Source: Gnetum montanum (Eukaryota > Streptophyta > Gnetopsida > Gnetales > Gnetaceae). From it: 64,000 nucleotides of DNA. The position numbers and the translations under genes are program-made. Positions within the stretch are counted from its first letter, which is position 1, and each line of letters begins with the position of its first letter. The stretch spans positions 125,153 to 189,152 of the forward strand of contig MNCI01020918.1 of assembly GCA_015680685.1 (NCBI GenBank). Reading direction: 5' to 3'. The notes under the pieces were generated by a model. It made no database searches. It was not told the DNA's origin and worked only from the letters and a program-made list of their open reading frames with translations. Of the stretch, positions 45,850 through 57,154 are shown in pieces.

Positions 45850-47608
45850 TATAGTGTAGGTCAAACTTAGCTATCATGGCTTTCCAGTGAGCTATCTTAC
45901 TTGATTTGTAAATGTTTCCTGTGATAGCTCTGAGCACATTATCCTTACAGATTATATTGACTTGGTTGCGGAAGAGGTAATGTTACCATTTCTTTAAGGA
46001 AAAGGTAAGGGCTAAACATGACCTCTCCACCTCATTGTACTTTTTCTCATAGGCTACTAATGCATGGCTTAGATAATAAACAGGGACTTCAGTTCCATCA
46101 TCTCATTTTTGGCAAAGCATAGATGCGATGGATGAATCCGAAGTGGCCAGGTAGATATAGAATGGTTTGTTGTTCTAAGGTGGATAGATCATCGGTAGTT
46201 GAACAAGTGTCATTTTAATGTTGTCAAATGCTTCCTGGAACTGTGAAGTTTATTCAAAATGGGCGTTCTTGCGTAGCAAGTGATTAATAGGTTTCAACTT
46301 GTTCATCAATTTTTCTATGAAATGCCTAATGAACTGTAATCTACCTTGTATACCTCGGAGCTCGGTAAGGTTGCTTGGTGGTTTCAAGTTGGTGATAGGC
46401 TTAACCTTATCTGGATCTACTTGTATTCCTATTTTTGATACTATGAAGCATAGCATCTTGCCCGTTTTTACCCCAAAAACACATTTCTTTGGGTTGAGCC
46501 TAAGTTCATATTTTAGACAACGTTTTAAAATCAAATCTAAGTCTTGTATGTGATACTCTGGTGTTTTTGATTTAACTACGATGTCATCCACATAATCAAT
46601 GAGCAAATGAAGTATGTAATTGCTAAAAATAAATGTCATTGCTCTCTGATATGTGGCACCAACGTTCTACAAGCCGAATGACATCATTGTATAGCAAAAG
46701 GTACCCCATGGTGTCATGAAGGTCATCCTGAGCTGATGTTCCAAGTTGATCCGTATCTTGTTATATCCTGAAAATCCATCCATAAAAGAGAACAGAGCAT
46801 GCCTCGCAATTGAGTCAACAAGTTGATCAATGCTTGGTAGCCGGAAGTCATCCTTTATGGTTGTGATGTCAAGATCCTGGAAGTCTATGCCTAAGCGAAT
46901 GCTTCTGTTCTTCTTGGGGACTATAACTATGTTAGACACCCAATCAATGTAGTCGGTAGCCCGAATGAAACTAGCTTGATAAAGCTTAGTGATCTCATTG
47001 TGAACTGCCAATGCTACCTCATGTTTGACCTTGCGTGCTTTCTGTTTCACTGGTCTTAACTTGGGATCGAGTATAATGTTGTGTTGAACAATGCGAGGAT
47101 CTAGTCCAGGCATGTCATTGTAAGACCAAGCGAATGCTTTCATGTTGTCTCGAAGCACGTGTTCTATGTCCTTGGCAAGTTGAGGTTGTAATAGTGTGCT
47201 CAATTTTAATACCTTAACTTCACCATCAGGCATAGTTATGGGGGTTTCAGTTAAAGGGTCTTTAGTGATGCTATCAGCTTCTATTTCCAGAGATTTTGTC
47301 ATACCTTCATAGCTGTCTAATGTTTGTTGGATTGAGGCTACAAATGTGTCGTCTCTTGATGGACCTAAGTCAATAGAATTTATGTTGATTTCTACTGTGA
47401 TCTTTTCATATGGTCCATCGATGGTCAATGGTGTGAATAGATGCTTGCAATCCATCGCGCTTGCTCCTGCCAATAAACAAGGAGCAAATTTAGCTAGGGA
47501 GGTTGTTATGCTTTCCAGGCAATGTAAACCATGTGTACATTTAACAGTGACTAAGATATGTGGTGGTATTTTATCATCGTACCTAGACGCATGGCAGTTT
47601 AGGGCCAT
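45850..47608 (-). pseudogene. Reverse transcriptase and RNase H of element C
   Basis: The N-terminal linker and fingers are open at 46667-47608 (313 codons): CKHLFTPLTIDGPYEKITVE, MKAFAWSYNDMPGLDPRIVQ, TKLYQASFIRATDYIDWVSN, TIKDDFRLPSIDQLVDSIAR, FMDGFSGYNKIRINLEHQLR. The palm and thumb are at 46250-46639 with LLIDYVDDIVVKSKTPEYHI. RNase H text follows to 45850 with frame breaks. The stop between 46667 and 46640 is the main lesion. The 47608 methionine is only the first in an open frame; the true start is unknown. Confidence 0.85.
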
Positions 47609-47690
47609 ACCAGGCCTTTCCTGTCAGTTTATAGTCATAACAGATTGATCATGGCAGTTTAAAGCCTTACCGGGCCGTCATGGTAGTTTA
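47590..47690 (-). repeat. Short repeat array upstream of C pol
   Basis: Three or four units with GGCAGTTTAAAGCCTTACCG followed by GGCC, as at the equivalent site 31917-32240 of element B. Confidence 0.6.
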
Positions 47691-47933
47691 ATTGTAACTT
47701 ATAGTTCATGGTTAGAGTACATAGTTATGTTTAGTGTACATGGTGGGGTTACGTATACATATATATGTATGTTGTTGGTTGTTTAGAATTCTAGGTACCA
47801 AGGGATCATTAAAGGGGGTGTGAATAATTGGTACATGTATGGTACATATGTACCGGTTTTATTTTTATTTTTATTTTTTTTATGTTTTTGTTTGTTGATT
47901 TATGTTTATCAAAATAAGAACATAGGGACAATG

Positions 47934-48099
47934 TATGAGGTCTTTATTGTTATTTTATATTTTATATTAAAAGGGTATTAACGCCCTAAATAATAGGGAT
48001 AGATCCTATTATTTGAAAAATAATAGCATGGGTATAGATCAACGTTTGTGGAGATAGGGTATGAGGTCTTTATTGTTATTTTTATATTTTATATTAAAA
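47934..48099 (+). repeat. Direct repeat of ~39 bp and small CCTA/TAGG hairpins
   Basis: TATGAGGTCTTTATTGTTAT then TTTATATTTTATATTAAAA occurs at 47934-47972 and 48060-48099. From 47980 to 48190 several short inverted repeats follow, such as GTCCTAAAATATAGGAC. The region lies upstream of C pol on the minus strand. Confidence 0.7.
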
Positions 48100-48359
48100 A
48101 GGTCTAAATAGCGTGCTAGAATATAGGACATGACTCCTACTAAATAGGGACAACGTCCTAAAATATAGGACAGCATCCTAGATTGTAGGAAGGGTCTATG
48201 TGATCCTTACTTTAGCTAATTCTAACGTAATTTTGAGTAAGTAAAACTGTAAAATAATTATGCAAGAAAAATTTATGGTTTATGCTAAGTAAAATTGTAA
48301 ATTCTCTGGGACATGTAAAAGGAAAAATGTAAAACTACATAGAACTAAACATTTCATCC

Positions 48360-48650
48360 TTATTCCAGCGTAAACCAGGCATTGACAACATAAACTGAAC
48401 AAAACTGTAGCGTAAACCCATCAAAACTGCAACGTAAAATAGAGGTAGATAGAGGGCAGCGTGAACCCAAGGACTGTAGGTCAACGTAAACCCAGAAGAT
48501 TGAACCGAAAGAGCCAGTGTAAACCCAAAACTCCAGTGTGAAGCCAAGGAGTAGAGGCCAAGACTTCAGCGTGAATCCTAGGTCAGGGTCAGTGTGCATC
48601 AAAAGCTCCAGTGTGAATAGGTCCATGGCAGTGTAAACCACCATTTTCCA
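48360..48650 (+). repeat. Short GCGTAAACCCA-type repeats
   Basis: About ten copies of a word like CAGCGTAAACCCA or CAGTGTAAACCCA at uneven 15-40 bp intervals. The same CAGCGT word recurs more sparsely to 49350. No protein is supported. Confidence 0.6.
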
Positions 48651-48891
48651 CAGCGTTGGACCATCTATTTTCCAGATCTACGACAATACAGATCAGATCC
48701 AGAGCGTGCAGCACTAGATCTGTGATCTACAAGCCTTGATCTGCAATATTTCAAACTAGATTTGTAGTGTGCGTGGGCGGATCTGTGTAGATCTGGGCGT
48801 CAACATTCAGATCTGCTTGAAACCCTTGGATTTGGGCTACAGCGCGCGCGCAAGACTCGTCAGTAACCAGCGCCGCCAGTGTTCGGGCAAG

Positions 48892-49020
48892 ATGGGCAAG
48901 GAGAAGAAGGAGGCATCCCTAACCTTTGCTACGGAGAGTGAGGAAATGCTTCGAAACCTTTCCCAACCTATGATCCCTTCATGGCATGGATCCCTGCGCC
49001 GGTTAGCATCTGATCCGTAG
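48892..49020 (+). CDS. First exon-like piece of an antisense gene in element C
   Basis: ATG at 48892 starts MGKEKKEASLTFATESEEML, then RNLSQPMIPSWHGSLRR, open to a stop at 49018; a possible donor (GTTAGC) is at 49002. It lies on the strand opposite to pol and 1.3 kb upstream of C's RT. This is the same place, orientation and basic start as the antisense region of B (MAPKKGS at 32575). It is preceded by a GC-rich block (48838-48890). The rest would lie beyond 49376, where element E begins, so the gene is cut off. Confidence 0.35.
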   Translation: MGKEKKEASLTFATESEEMLRNLSQPMIPSWHGSLRRLASDP

Positions 49021-49375
49021 ATCTAGATCTATTATTTTTTGTTGTTTTTATCAATTATTGTCCAATTTTCTGCTGTCAGCGTATATGTTTTCCTGGTAAA
49101 TTTAGTCAACGTATGGGATCTTTGGACAATGTAGAGGTTGTGAAGCCAGCGTGTAGGCCATGATCCTACCATGTAAACTGCAAAAATGTTTAGTTCATGT
49201 AGCGTATATGTACACTTTTTTATTTTTTATTTGGCAAATTTTCGTTTAAGTTTTGGTGTCAGCGTGAAAGGTCTGGCTGGTATGCTCAGCATGAGCCTAA
49301 CATACCCATCGTATAGAGGGCTATACACCCAGCATGTGGTCTTCACATGCCCAGTGCTGCTACATGTCTTTCCCA

Positions 49376-51547
49376 AATAATCTTAACTATGGAATAATCC
49401 TACTTCTTAACCATCTTTCCATCACATTCATAATCTTAATTGGTCTTTCCACATACTAACATCAGGTTGAATCTATATTTATTGTCACTCTATCTTATGA
49501 TCAAGATTTGTTATATTCTTTCCCAATATAAAAACATGTAACATATTATGGATAGGTTGTAACTCCTCTAAAAGATTAATCTAATAGGTAGCTTCTCCAA
49601 CTTTTCTTTAAATTTGAAAGGAAGCAATGTAACATGGTGCTAATTTTCCTATCTTATAAAAACTCATAATCCCTTTCAAAGATGACATCCTAAAAAATAC
49701 CTGATCTTTAATGTTAGATCCTATAGATTTAGTTTTATTGTTGGCATACTTGATGAATCTATCTTATGTTGTTTGCAATCTATCTTTGAAAAATATTTAT
49801 CTACAATGTTACCTCTTTGACTATATATTCTAATTTTCTATTTATCCTAAATAGTATCCCAACAAAGAGTTGTATGGTAAGGCCTATCATACAACACTTC
49901 ATAGGATTCTTCTTTTAAACTGACATGATAACTATTATTATATGCAAACTTTTCCAAGGAAAGAACTTTATTCCAACCATCTTTGTAATCAAGTGAAAAA
50001 CCTCTATGTATAAGCATTCATCTAAGGGTGATAAGTTAAAATAACATCCAATATAGTCCCCAAAGTCTTCTAAAAAGATTACTAGAATCTGGAAGTAAAC
50101 CTCATATTTCTATTAGATACAATCTTACTTAGAACACCATCCAATCTGACATCTTCTTACAAGAACAACTGAGCAATCTCTTTAGCGTTAGTTACCATGT
50201 TCATTGATAAGAAGAGAGAATACTTGTTCAAAGATCAATCAATACAAGGGTGAAATATTTCCTACTCTTAGTATGAGGTAATCTAATAATGAATCCATGC
50301 CAATGGTTTTCCACTTCCATTTTGGAATAGTATGTAGATGAAGATAGCCACATGTCTAGGATGTTCTACCTTAATTTATTGGCACACTAAGCACTTAGTT
50401 AAAAATTCTCTAATATCCCTATTTAATCCAAGACACTAATACTACCTCCTAAGATTATGAGACATCTTAGCACTACCCAAATATATTTAATATGTACTCA
50501 AACGAGCCTCATCAAGAAGTTTCTATTTGACAATATCTAGAATACACACCTTGACTTAAAATCTTAACAAGCCAAAACTATCAACTGTAAACATTTAATT
50601 CTCTATTGGAAAATCTATAACCTTCTCTTAACACCAATAATTTAATAGTTATTAAGAAGTTATTTTATCCCTTAGGCTAGGTTAAATAGTTAAACTATAG
50701 AGTTTCCCAACTATCATACTTAGTGCATCAACTACTATGTTATCTTTGTCAAGATGATATTCTACTATGAAGTTAGACTCTGCTAGAAGCTTAATCCATC
50801 TTCATTATCTCATATTCAATTATGGTTGATACATAACATATTATAGGCTCTTATGATCTATCTAGAGAGTAATTGTACAAGTAGTGTCTCCAAATATTGA
50901 AAGCAAACATTATGAAACCCAACTTAAGATCATGCATAGGGTACTTTGTCTCATGAAGCTTTAACTATCTTCAAGCATAAGCTACTACTTTATCTTCATG
51001 CTTAATAACTCCTCCTAAACTATCTCCAAAATCATCATTGTAGAGGGCTTCGCAAGAGCTAGTGAGATTTGAATAATTTTAGTTATTAATCTTATCTTTA
51101 GCTTCTTAAAAATATTTTGATAAGTATCAATCAAAGAGAAGGTGCTTTCTTTCCTTAACAACTTATGTAGAGGCAAAGAAATTTTAGAACAATCCTCTAA
51201 AACATTTCCATAGTATCTTACCAAGTCCAAGAAACTTCTAACTTCACTTATCATATTTAGAATGAATCCATCCTTAATCACTAATACTTTAGAATGTTCC
51301 ACTACATACCTACTTCTGATACCACATGAATAATAAATTGAATCTTTCTCTTCTAAAATGCATACTTTGAAGCATGATCAAACAAGTATTATTCTTTTAA
51401 GATCTATAACACTTTTCTCAAATGCGCCTTATATTTTTCTTCCATCCTTAGAGTAAAGCAAAATCTCATCAATGAAGACAATAATAAATTGTTCTAAGTA
51501 AGGAGATACCACACTATTCATCATGTGCATGAAAACTATTGGAATAT
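49376..51547 (-). pseudogene. Element E pol, left part: RT end, RNase H, integrase
   Basis: Reading leftwards from 51547: the RT resumes with VFMHMMNSVVSPYLEQFIIV, FIDEILLYSKDG (YxDD box read as FIDE), then VVEHSKVLVIKDGFILNMIS and VRSFLDLVRYYGNVLEDCSK (RT thumb/RNase H link) at 51015-51302. Integrase text is at 50150-50350 (FIIRLPHTKSRKYFTLVLID) and 49880-49960 (NSYHVSLKEESYEVLYDRPY), with a C-terminal part to about 49380 (HNMLHV, YVERPIKIMNVMERWLRSRI). This pattern is the Tekay/Del type of chromovirus. It is AT-rich with many stops. The sequence ends at 49376 without a 3' LTR. Confidence 0.75.
51543..51547. other. Target site duplication, left copy (AATAT)
   Basis: AATAT directly precedes the LTR at 51548; the same five bases follow the other LTR at 60273-60277. 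Confidence 0.85.
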
Positions 51548-52365
51548 TGATGAGTGGCAAGGTACCCCTACACTCAACCATACGAAACGAGCGTCGCACA
51601 CGCGATCCGGTCGAACTCCGCAGATGGACTAGTTGTGGCACCTAGATAGTTAGCCTTAGGTCGTAGTTTGCTGTCTTCCCATCTAGACTATTTTTGCATA
51701 TGCCACGTATGGTTTAGTCTAGATGAGGTGTATGATGTGTTCTAATTCTAACGCTACTCCTGATGGCAGTGGAAAATAATATTAACTAAGCTAAGCTAAG
51801 AGGGAAAGGTAAGAAAATCTAATCTAGCCTAAGTGCGACGAGCAACCGATTCCTTGATCAACCGTACACATCTTGGACCTCGTGCACGACTGCCACTGGG
51901 ACTACCAAGCATAGGCCTAGGTACGCCACTAGGATTACCAAGCGTAGACCCCAAATACGCCACTGGGTTACCAAGCGTAGATCCCCCTAGCTACACCACT
52001 GGGCTACCAAGCAGTCACACTTAAATGCTCGTAATCAAGTCGNNNNNNNNNNNNNNNNNNNNNNNNNNNNNNNNNNNNNNNNNNNNNNNNNNNNNNNNNN
52101 NNNNNNNNNNNNNNNNNNNNNNNNNNNNNNNNNNNNNNNCGTACAATCACATTCACCACACTGCGGGCAGACACAGGAAAATTCTAACTCTGGAGGGATC
52201 AAACTGCCAGAGCTTCGCTACACTAAAACTAGGATGGAAATGAGGGAGAACCACCTCTTATTTATAGAAATTGTAGCTGACTACGATATCGCGTACGCAA
52301 TATCGCAGGGGATGCGATATCGCATCAGCTGCGATATCGCGGCTAATGCAAACCGCGTCTCATCA
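51548..52365 (-). repeat. 3' LTR of element D (contains an assembly gap)
   Basis: Nearly identical to 59266-60272, with a few substitutions and fewer copies of the GCGATATCGC palindrome (exact copies at 52314-52323 and 52331-52340). The Ns at 52043-52139 replace sequence that is present in the other LTR. Confidence 0.9.
52043..52139. other. Assembly gap (97 N)
   Basis: The flanking words (CGTAATCAAGTCG left, CGTACAATCACATTCACC right) are 249 bp apart in the other LTR (59764-60012 between them), so the 97-base gap length is probably an underestimate. Confidence 0.9.
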
Positions 52366-52377
52366 TACCCCCACGAC
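52366..52377 (-). other. Polypurine tract of element D
   Basis: The minus strand reads GTCGTGGGGGTA directly before the 3' LTR start TGATGAG. It matches the tract at 15791-15806. Confidence 0.75.
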
Positions 52378-52536
52378 TGAATAAAAACTCGTCCTCAAGT
52401 TATAAGAAGAACAAGCTTCAGTGATTACACAGTGGATAGGTATGAGATTATTAACTGGAAAAAGAAATGGACTAATGCCGCAGTGTGGGGAGACACAACA
52501 CAGAGAAAAAATGCTATAACTACAAAAATGTGGAAC

Positions 52537-55312
52537 TCATGTAGTTCCTGGTGACGGTGGCTCCTCCATGGGTGCTTTCCCTTTGTCACGTGCTCCGAGT
52601 TTTGAAGATTGATGACGCTGAAGAATAGCCTGGAGCTTCTCCTCTTTAGTCCAATGGTCTTGTGCCGTCCATACTGATGCTCCAATGTTTGATGGAGTCG
52701 AAACTTCCCATGGACAGGGTAGTTGCGGAAACATCTGATTAGCTTTGACGTACCACGCCGCAAACACCCGTCGTTCCTCTTCGTAGGCTTTGGCTCTGTC
52801 TTTGTATTCATGAAGTTCTATCAGCCGTCGAGCCAAGTCGGTTGCCACATCTTTCTATCCTTGATAGCTTTCTTTTACCACCGAGAGTTCAGAATTTGCA
52901 ACATCCAATTTTTCAGCCAACTTCTTTTGCTCTGCAAATTCTGCTTCATATTTGATGTAGGTGGAAGCTACCTGCTGCTCGAGCTCTGACCTTAGGCATC
53001 CTGCTATTAACATGGCCAGGTTGGCATATCGAAGGTTTGCCAACTCCATGTATTCAGTTAAGTCCTGGATCTGCAGGTCCCGGTTCTTAATTTCCGCCTG
53101 GTGGGCATAGGCATAAGTGTCCACAATGGCCCCCCAATCAGTGTGCTTGGCACTGATGCTGTTAATTTGAGCTTTGGCCATTTGGATCTCCTTCTCCAGG
53201 ATCTATTTATACATCCCCACCTAATCACGGAAGTGCTCCTTCAGCTTCTCATGTCGTTTAGCCTCATTTTGCCACACACTAATCTCTATGGCTGATTTCT
53301 GTTGAATAGCGCACACCTCCTCCATGGAGAGGGTTTGATTTTCTCGGGCTAAACGACTTATGTCTTGGTTGACTCGAATGAATTGTTCTCGTAGCTGATG
53401 AAAGTGCTCATCGAGAACATTCTTTTGCTTCTCCACAGAAGTCAACCAAAGGTTATCTGCAACCAACTGCTTATTCGCTTCTTGCAAGGCCTTGAGTGCC
53501 TTAAGATGCGCATGAGTTTGCGCCTTTGCTGCTGAGGCATCCCAGTGGCCGTCTCCTTTTCTTCTGACACCTTCTTATTTTCTACAATTAATTTGGCTAA
53601 TTGCTCAGTTTTAAAATTGTCTAACTGGTCTGCGGGAACCAATCGCAAGGGATCCCGCTGTGCTGCTTGTAAGGCGATGAGCTGCTCTTGTAATTTCTGC
53701 ACTTCAGCTTCAGCATGCTCAGCCCTTACTTCAGATATGACCAGTTTTCCCTTTATCGAAATGAGGTCTGACTGAATTGCCGTTACATCCTGGGGGATGT
53801 CAAACAGGGACGTTAAAACTTTTCCTGTTTGAAGCAATCTATCCAATGCATCCTCATGTTCTGCAGGAGTCATTGAGGTTCCAACGATAGTTTGAGCATC
53901 TTGTGCTCCTGAAAGATCAGTCGGTGGCACAAAAGGTACATTAAAAGATTCCTTGATGTGGTCAGTGACCACTTCAGCTGCTCCCGCGGCATCCTGGTGT
54001 TGCATGACCACCACAGTGGCCCCTTCACTAGTCTCTAATTGAACTTGGAAAGATGCCGCATTTCCAGAGATCTGTTGTGACCATTTGCTCTCCCCTCCTC
54101 CTGTTTGCATTGACAACTCACCCCTTGTACGATCTATTGAAATCGTAGGCTGGTTGGCATCATCGATGACACGGAAGAGATTGGCGTCATCACGACTTCC
54201 CCAACTGATCGTCTCAGCAATAGCCCTCAAGTGGCTCATTGACGGTCTATAGTCTTGTGGCGGTGGTTGATCCTGGCCTGTACTAGGTTCTGCTTCTTGT
54301 TGTTGGCTAGGAATTGTGGCTGGAGGTTGACTAGGTCCTGCAAGCTGAGTTGCAGGGGTTTCAGTCACTTGTTCTTCATCTTTCTCATCTGGTCCCAACT
54401 CTTTGCCAGTACTCTTTCTTGGAGCTGGCGCTTTTAATAATTCAGCGTAAGAAGCATTTTGGGCCTTTCGGAGGACATCATTTGTATATCCCTGAATACC
54501 TGCCTGACAACACAGTTTTCTGATAAGGTAGGGAAAAGGGAGTGCCATTTTTCCTCTCTTCTGTTCTTCGAATCGCCTTAGGATCTCCATCAAATATAGA
54601 TGAGGAAGGTTAGCGTTAACCTTTCCCATCAACACTGCACATCCTCTTGCCGCATACGTTGATATTCTCTTTAAGCCTTTTGTGGGGAAGAGGTGATAGG
54701 TCCCAATTTTAAAATAGACTCGCTCTTCCGTGTTCAGCTCACCAAAAGCCTTATCTCTGCCATAAGCCTTCTCTAGCCAATTCTTTCGCACGTCAGGGTC
54801 TGATCGGGTGGATAACCGAGCAACATGGGGGCCCGAGTTCGGAAGGTTTAACACTTCTGAAATTGCATGTGCAGAAAAATCCACTGTCACACCACCGATG
54901 TTTATTGTGGTGCCTTGCTCTTTATTGTGCCAAAACAGGTATGTCTCTCCTAAGTACCAGGCATCTTATTCAGAGAGGACCCTTTGAGGTGATCCCTCAC
55001 AGCCTCAAGAGCGAACTCTGCAAAAGATTCGAAGTTGAGTTCCACAATCACTGAAGCAATTATGGACTTTGTGTGGATGGCCTGAACACATTCTGGGGGC
55101 AACGTGAGTTGTTATCCTAGTTCAGGTGCAGTAGCTCCTCCTTCTGCCTGCCCGGATCGTCTGGTAGGAGGTTCATCTTGATGGATGCTGAATGAATGCA
55201 CCTTTTGTTCATTATGTTGTTTGACAGGGACTTGTCTTTGACCTCTCCTAGGTTGTTTTGCTCCACCTTGGGTCGGACTCTTCTTCTGGGAGCGTTTCGG
55301 GGCCATCTGCAA
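52537..55312 (-). pseudogene. ORF2 of element D: putative transposon protein with coiled coil
   Basis: It starts MQMAPKRSQKKSPTQGGAKQ at 55312 (basic, low-complexity). A stop (TAA near 55110) and a frame change near 54960 break the N-terminal part (IASVIVELNFESFAEFALEA, WYLGETYLFWHNKEQGTTIN). The main piece 53442-54890 (482 codons) has a globular domain (TEERVYFKIGTYHLFPTKGL; AVLMGKVNANLPHLYLMEIL; MALPFPYLIRKLCCQAGI) that resembles the 'putative plant transposon protein' domain, a proline/glutamine-rich linker, then heptads. After another frame change near 53550 come coiled-coil pieces (53221-53487, 52855-53181, 52537-52848), ending PPSPGTT. Between pieces the breaks at 53221, 53203 and 52855 are single TAG codons where CAG fits. 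About 920 codons if intact. The role is unknown; it could be an Athila env-position protein. Confidence 0.75.
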
Positions 55313-57154
55313 TCACACGGGCCAACATTAGTAAGGTTGTTTAGGAAATCAAGTTATACCTTACTACTTGCCTTAATTAAAGATCTGTTATTATTGTGTG
55401 ATCGTGCCCGAAAATTATAATGATGGGTCCTATGACTTAGGTGGACGTGTGTTTTAATATCCTAGTATACTTAAGATCATATGATTTATGGCACAATTTA
55501 TCTAAGTGTTAGAAGTAACTACCCTAATTGATGTCCTTTGGGTGATGAAAAATTTCAAAAAAGTTAGGCACTTTTCGACAAGTGTCTCTCCCCCACGACT
55601 AAACTGAACACTCCGGGTTCAAACAGGTTTAAACGGAATTCAAATCGGAGTACTAGCGCAGGAGATATCGTTGAGAAAGCAAGGGTCACTCAAGCGCAAG
55701 TCGCAGAGAAAAAATTCAAAAACTCCCCCCCCTCGCGTGAATGCCAAATGAAGCTAAGTGTTGCGGCGGGGGTCCCTATTTATAGGAACAGNGAAAGAAA
55801 CATAATTTTTAATGATTTTTTGTGAAATTAATGTGTAAAGTGAGGACATTGGCAAGGATTAATGTATTCAAGGGTAATTACATAAATTCGAGAGGCATGT
55901 TGGATGATAAAGGTGTGAATTTTAACAATTAAAACTTTGGCGATTATGAAGAAAAGGGAATGTAATGGAATATTGGAACATTAAAGTTTAGAGGGTTAAT
56001 AAATGGAAAAGAAATTTATGAAAAGTTAAGCTGAGGGTCAAAAAATTGTGTGTTTAAGCGAGAGAATCAAGGAAGATTACAACAAAATTACACAAGTGGA
56101 TCCTCCCCAAAGCAGGTTTCAACCTATTATGCCCTTGTGTAATCACACTTAAAGTGTTCGTGGGCACTAGAAGGGTTAATTGTAATCTGCACGAACTCCA
56201 CAAAACATACACATATAGATATCACCGGGATGAGATGAAAAAATTTATGTTACATGGGACACGAGCTACAATTACACGAACAGTGAGATGAGATGAAGTG
56301 TGGAAAGGGATCGTAGAGATCGGGATATGAGGTAACTGACCAAGGGTAGAATGAATCCTGCGTGAAAAGCATGATTAAGGTGTCATTAACCTGTCATTCC
56401 AAGATTAGGATCAAGTCCATCCTTCTAATCAGTGACATCGCATTGCTTCATCCGATGATGAACAACTATGAGAGTACCATAACAACAAGGCGTACGATCA
56501 CTTGGCGTTTAGTACAAGGGAGGAGTACTTTTTATTTTATGGCACTTCCTTTTTTTCTTTTTCTCTTCTCTTTCACTTTACTGACTCCAGAGAAGCCGCC
56601 AACCTTCAGGCATGGGTGCATGTCTTTCCAGTGGGACCCCCTAGAACAGCGTTTGATTTTCGAGTGCCCTTTTGATTACTCTTACTCCCATTTTTCATTA
56701 GATCTACAAGGATCTTAGTACAACCATATTGCATGATAACTCCCACAGATGTCACCAAAGAGAATCCACAAGTCCCCTTGATGTCACACCCTAATCATTC
56801 CCTCTTGGTCCATCCTTCTTCATTCTGGGTACAATGAACACAAAATTAATTTTAAGTTTTAGAAATTTCAAGAATATCACTGTACCCTTGAACAGAACCT
56901 CTTTATTTATAGAGTGGATGAGTGGATGTAGTGGGCTCACTGTTTCAAATAATTGATCACTCATGACTTAATAACATAAAACACATCTCAACCAACGATC
57001 CACATGAGTGTTTTATTCGTAGATGAGATTACTTACAAAAACATGAAAATACAAACACACAAAAAGATAAAACAAAAAAGTTAAAAAATGAAAAACTGGA
57101 AAACAAAAAGTTGTAAAATTAAAGAAAATTAAAAACATTTATTAATCCTGCTTG
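55313..57154 (-). other. Spacer between gag and ORF2 of element D
   Basis: 1.8 kb without recognisable coding on either strand. It holds the TATA box at 55776-55785 and one ambiguous base at 55792. The only sizeable open frame (56362-56718, plus strand, hydrophobic middle) has no domain and is probably chance. In element H this interval carries pol, so pol has been lost or replaced here. Confidence 0.6.
55776..55785 (-). promoter_or_regulatory. Internal TATA box upstream of ORF2, element D
   Basis: The minus strand reads CTATAAATAG followed by a GC-rich start region (GGGACCCCCGCCGC), about 470 bp before the MAPKR start of ORF2. It suggests ORF2 is transcribed from its own promoter rather than from the LTR. 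Confidence 0.5.

Noticed and set aside
56362-56718. 118-codon plus-strand frame with a hydrophobic stretch in the D spacer
   Set aside because: The hydrophobic part comes from a T-rich run (56530-56580). No domain, and no counterpart seen in the relative H.
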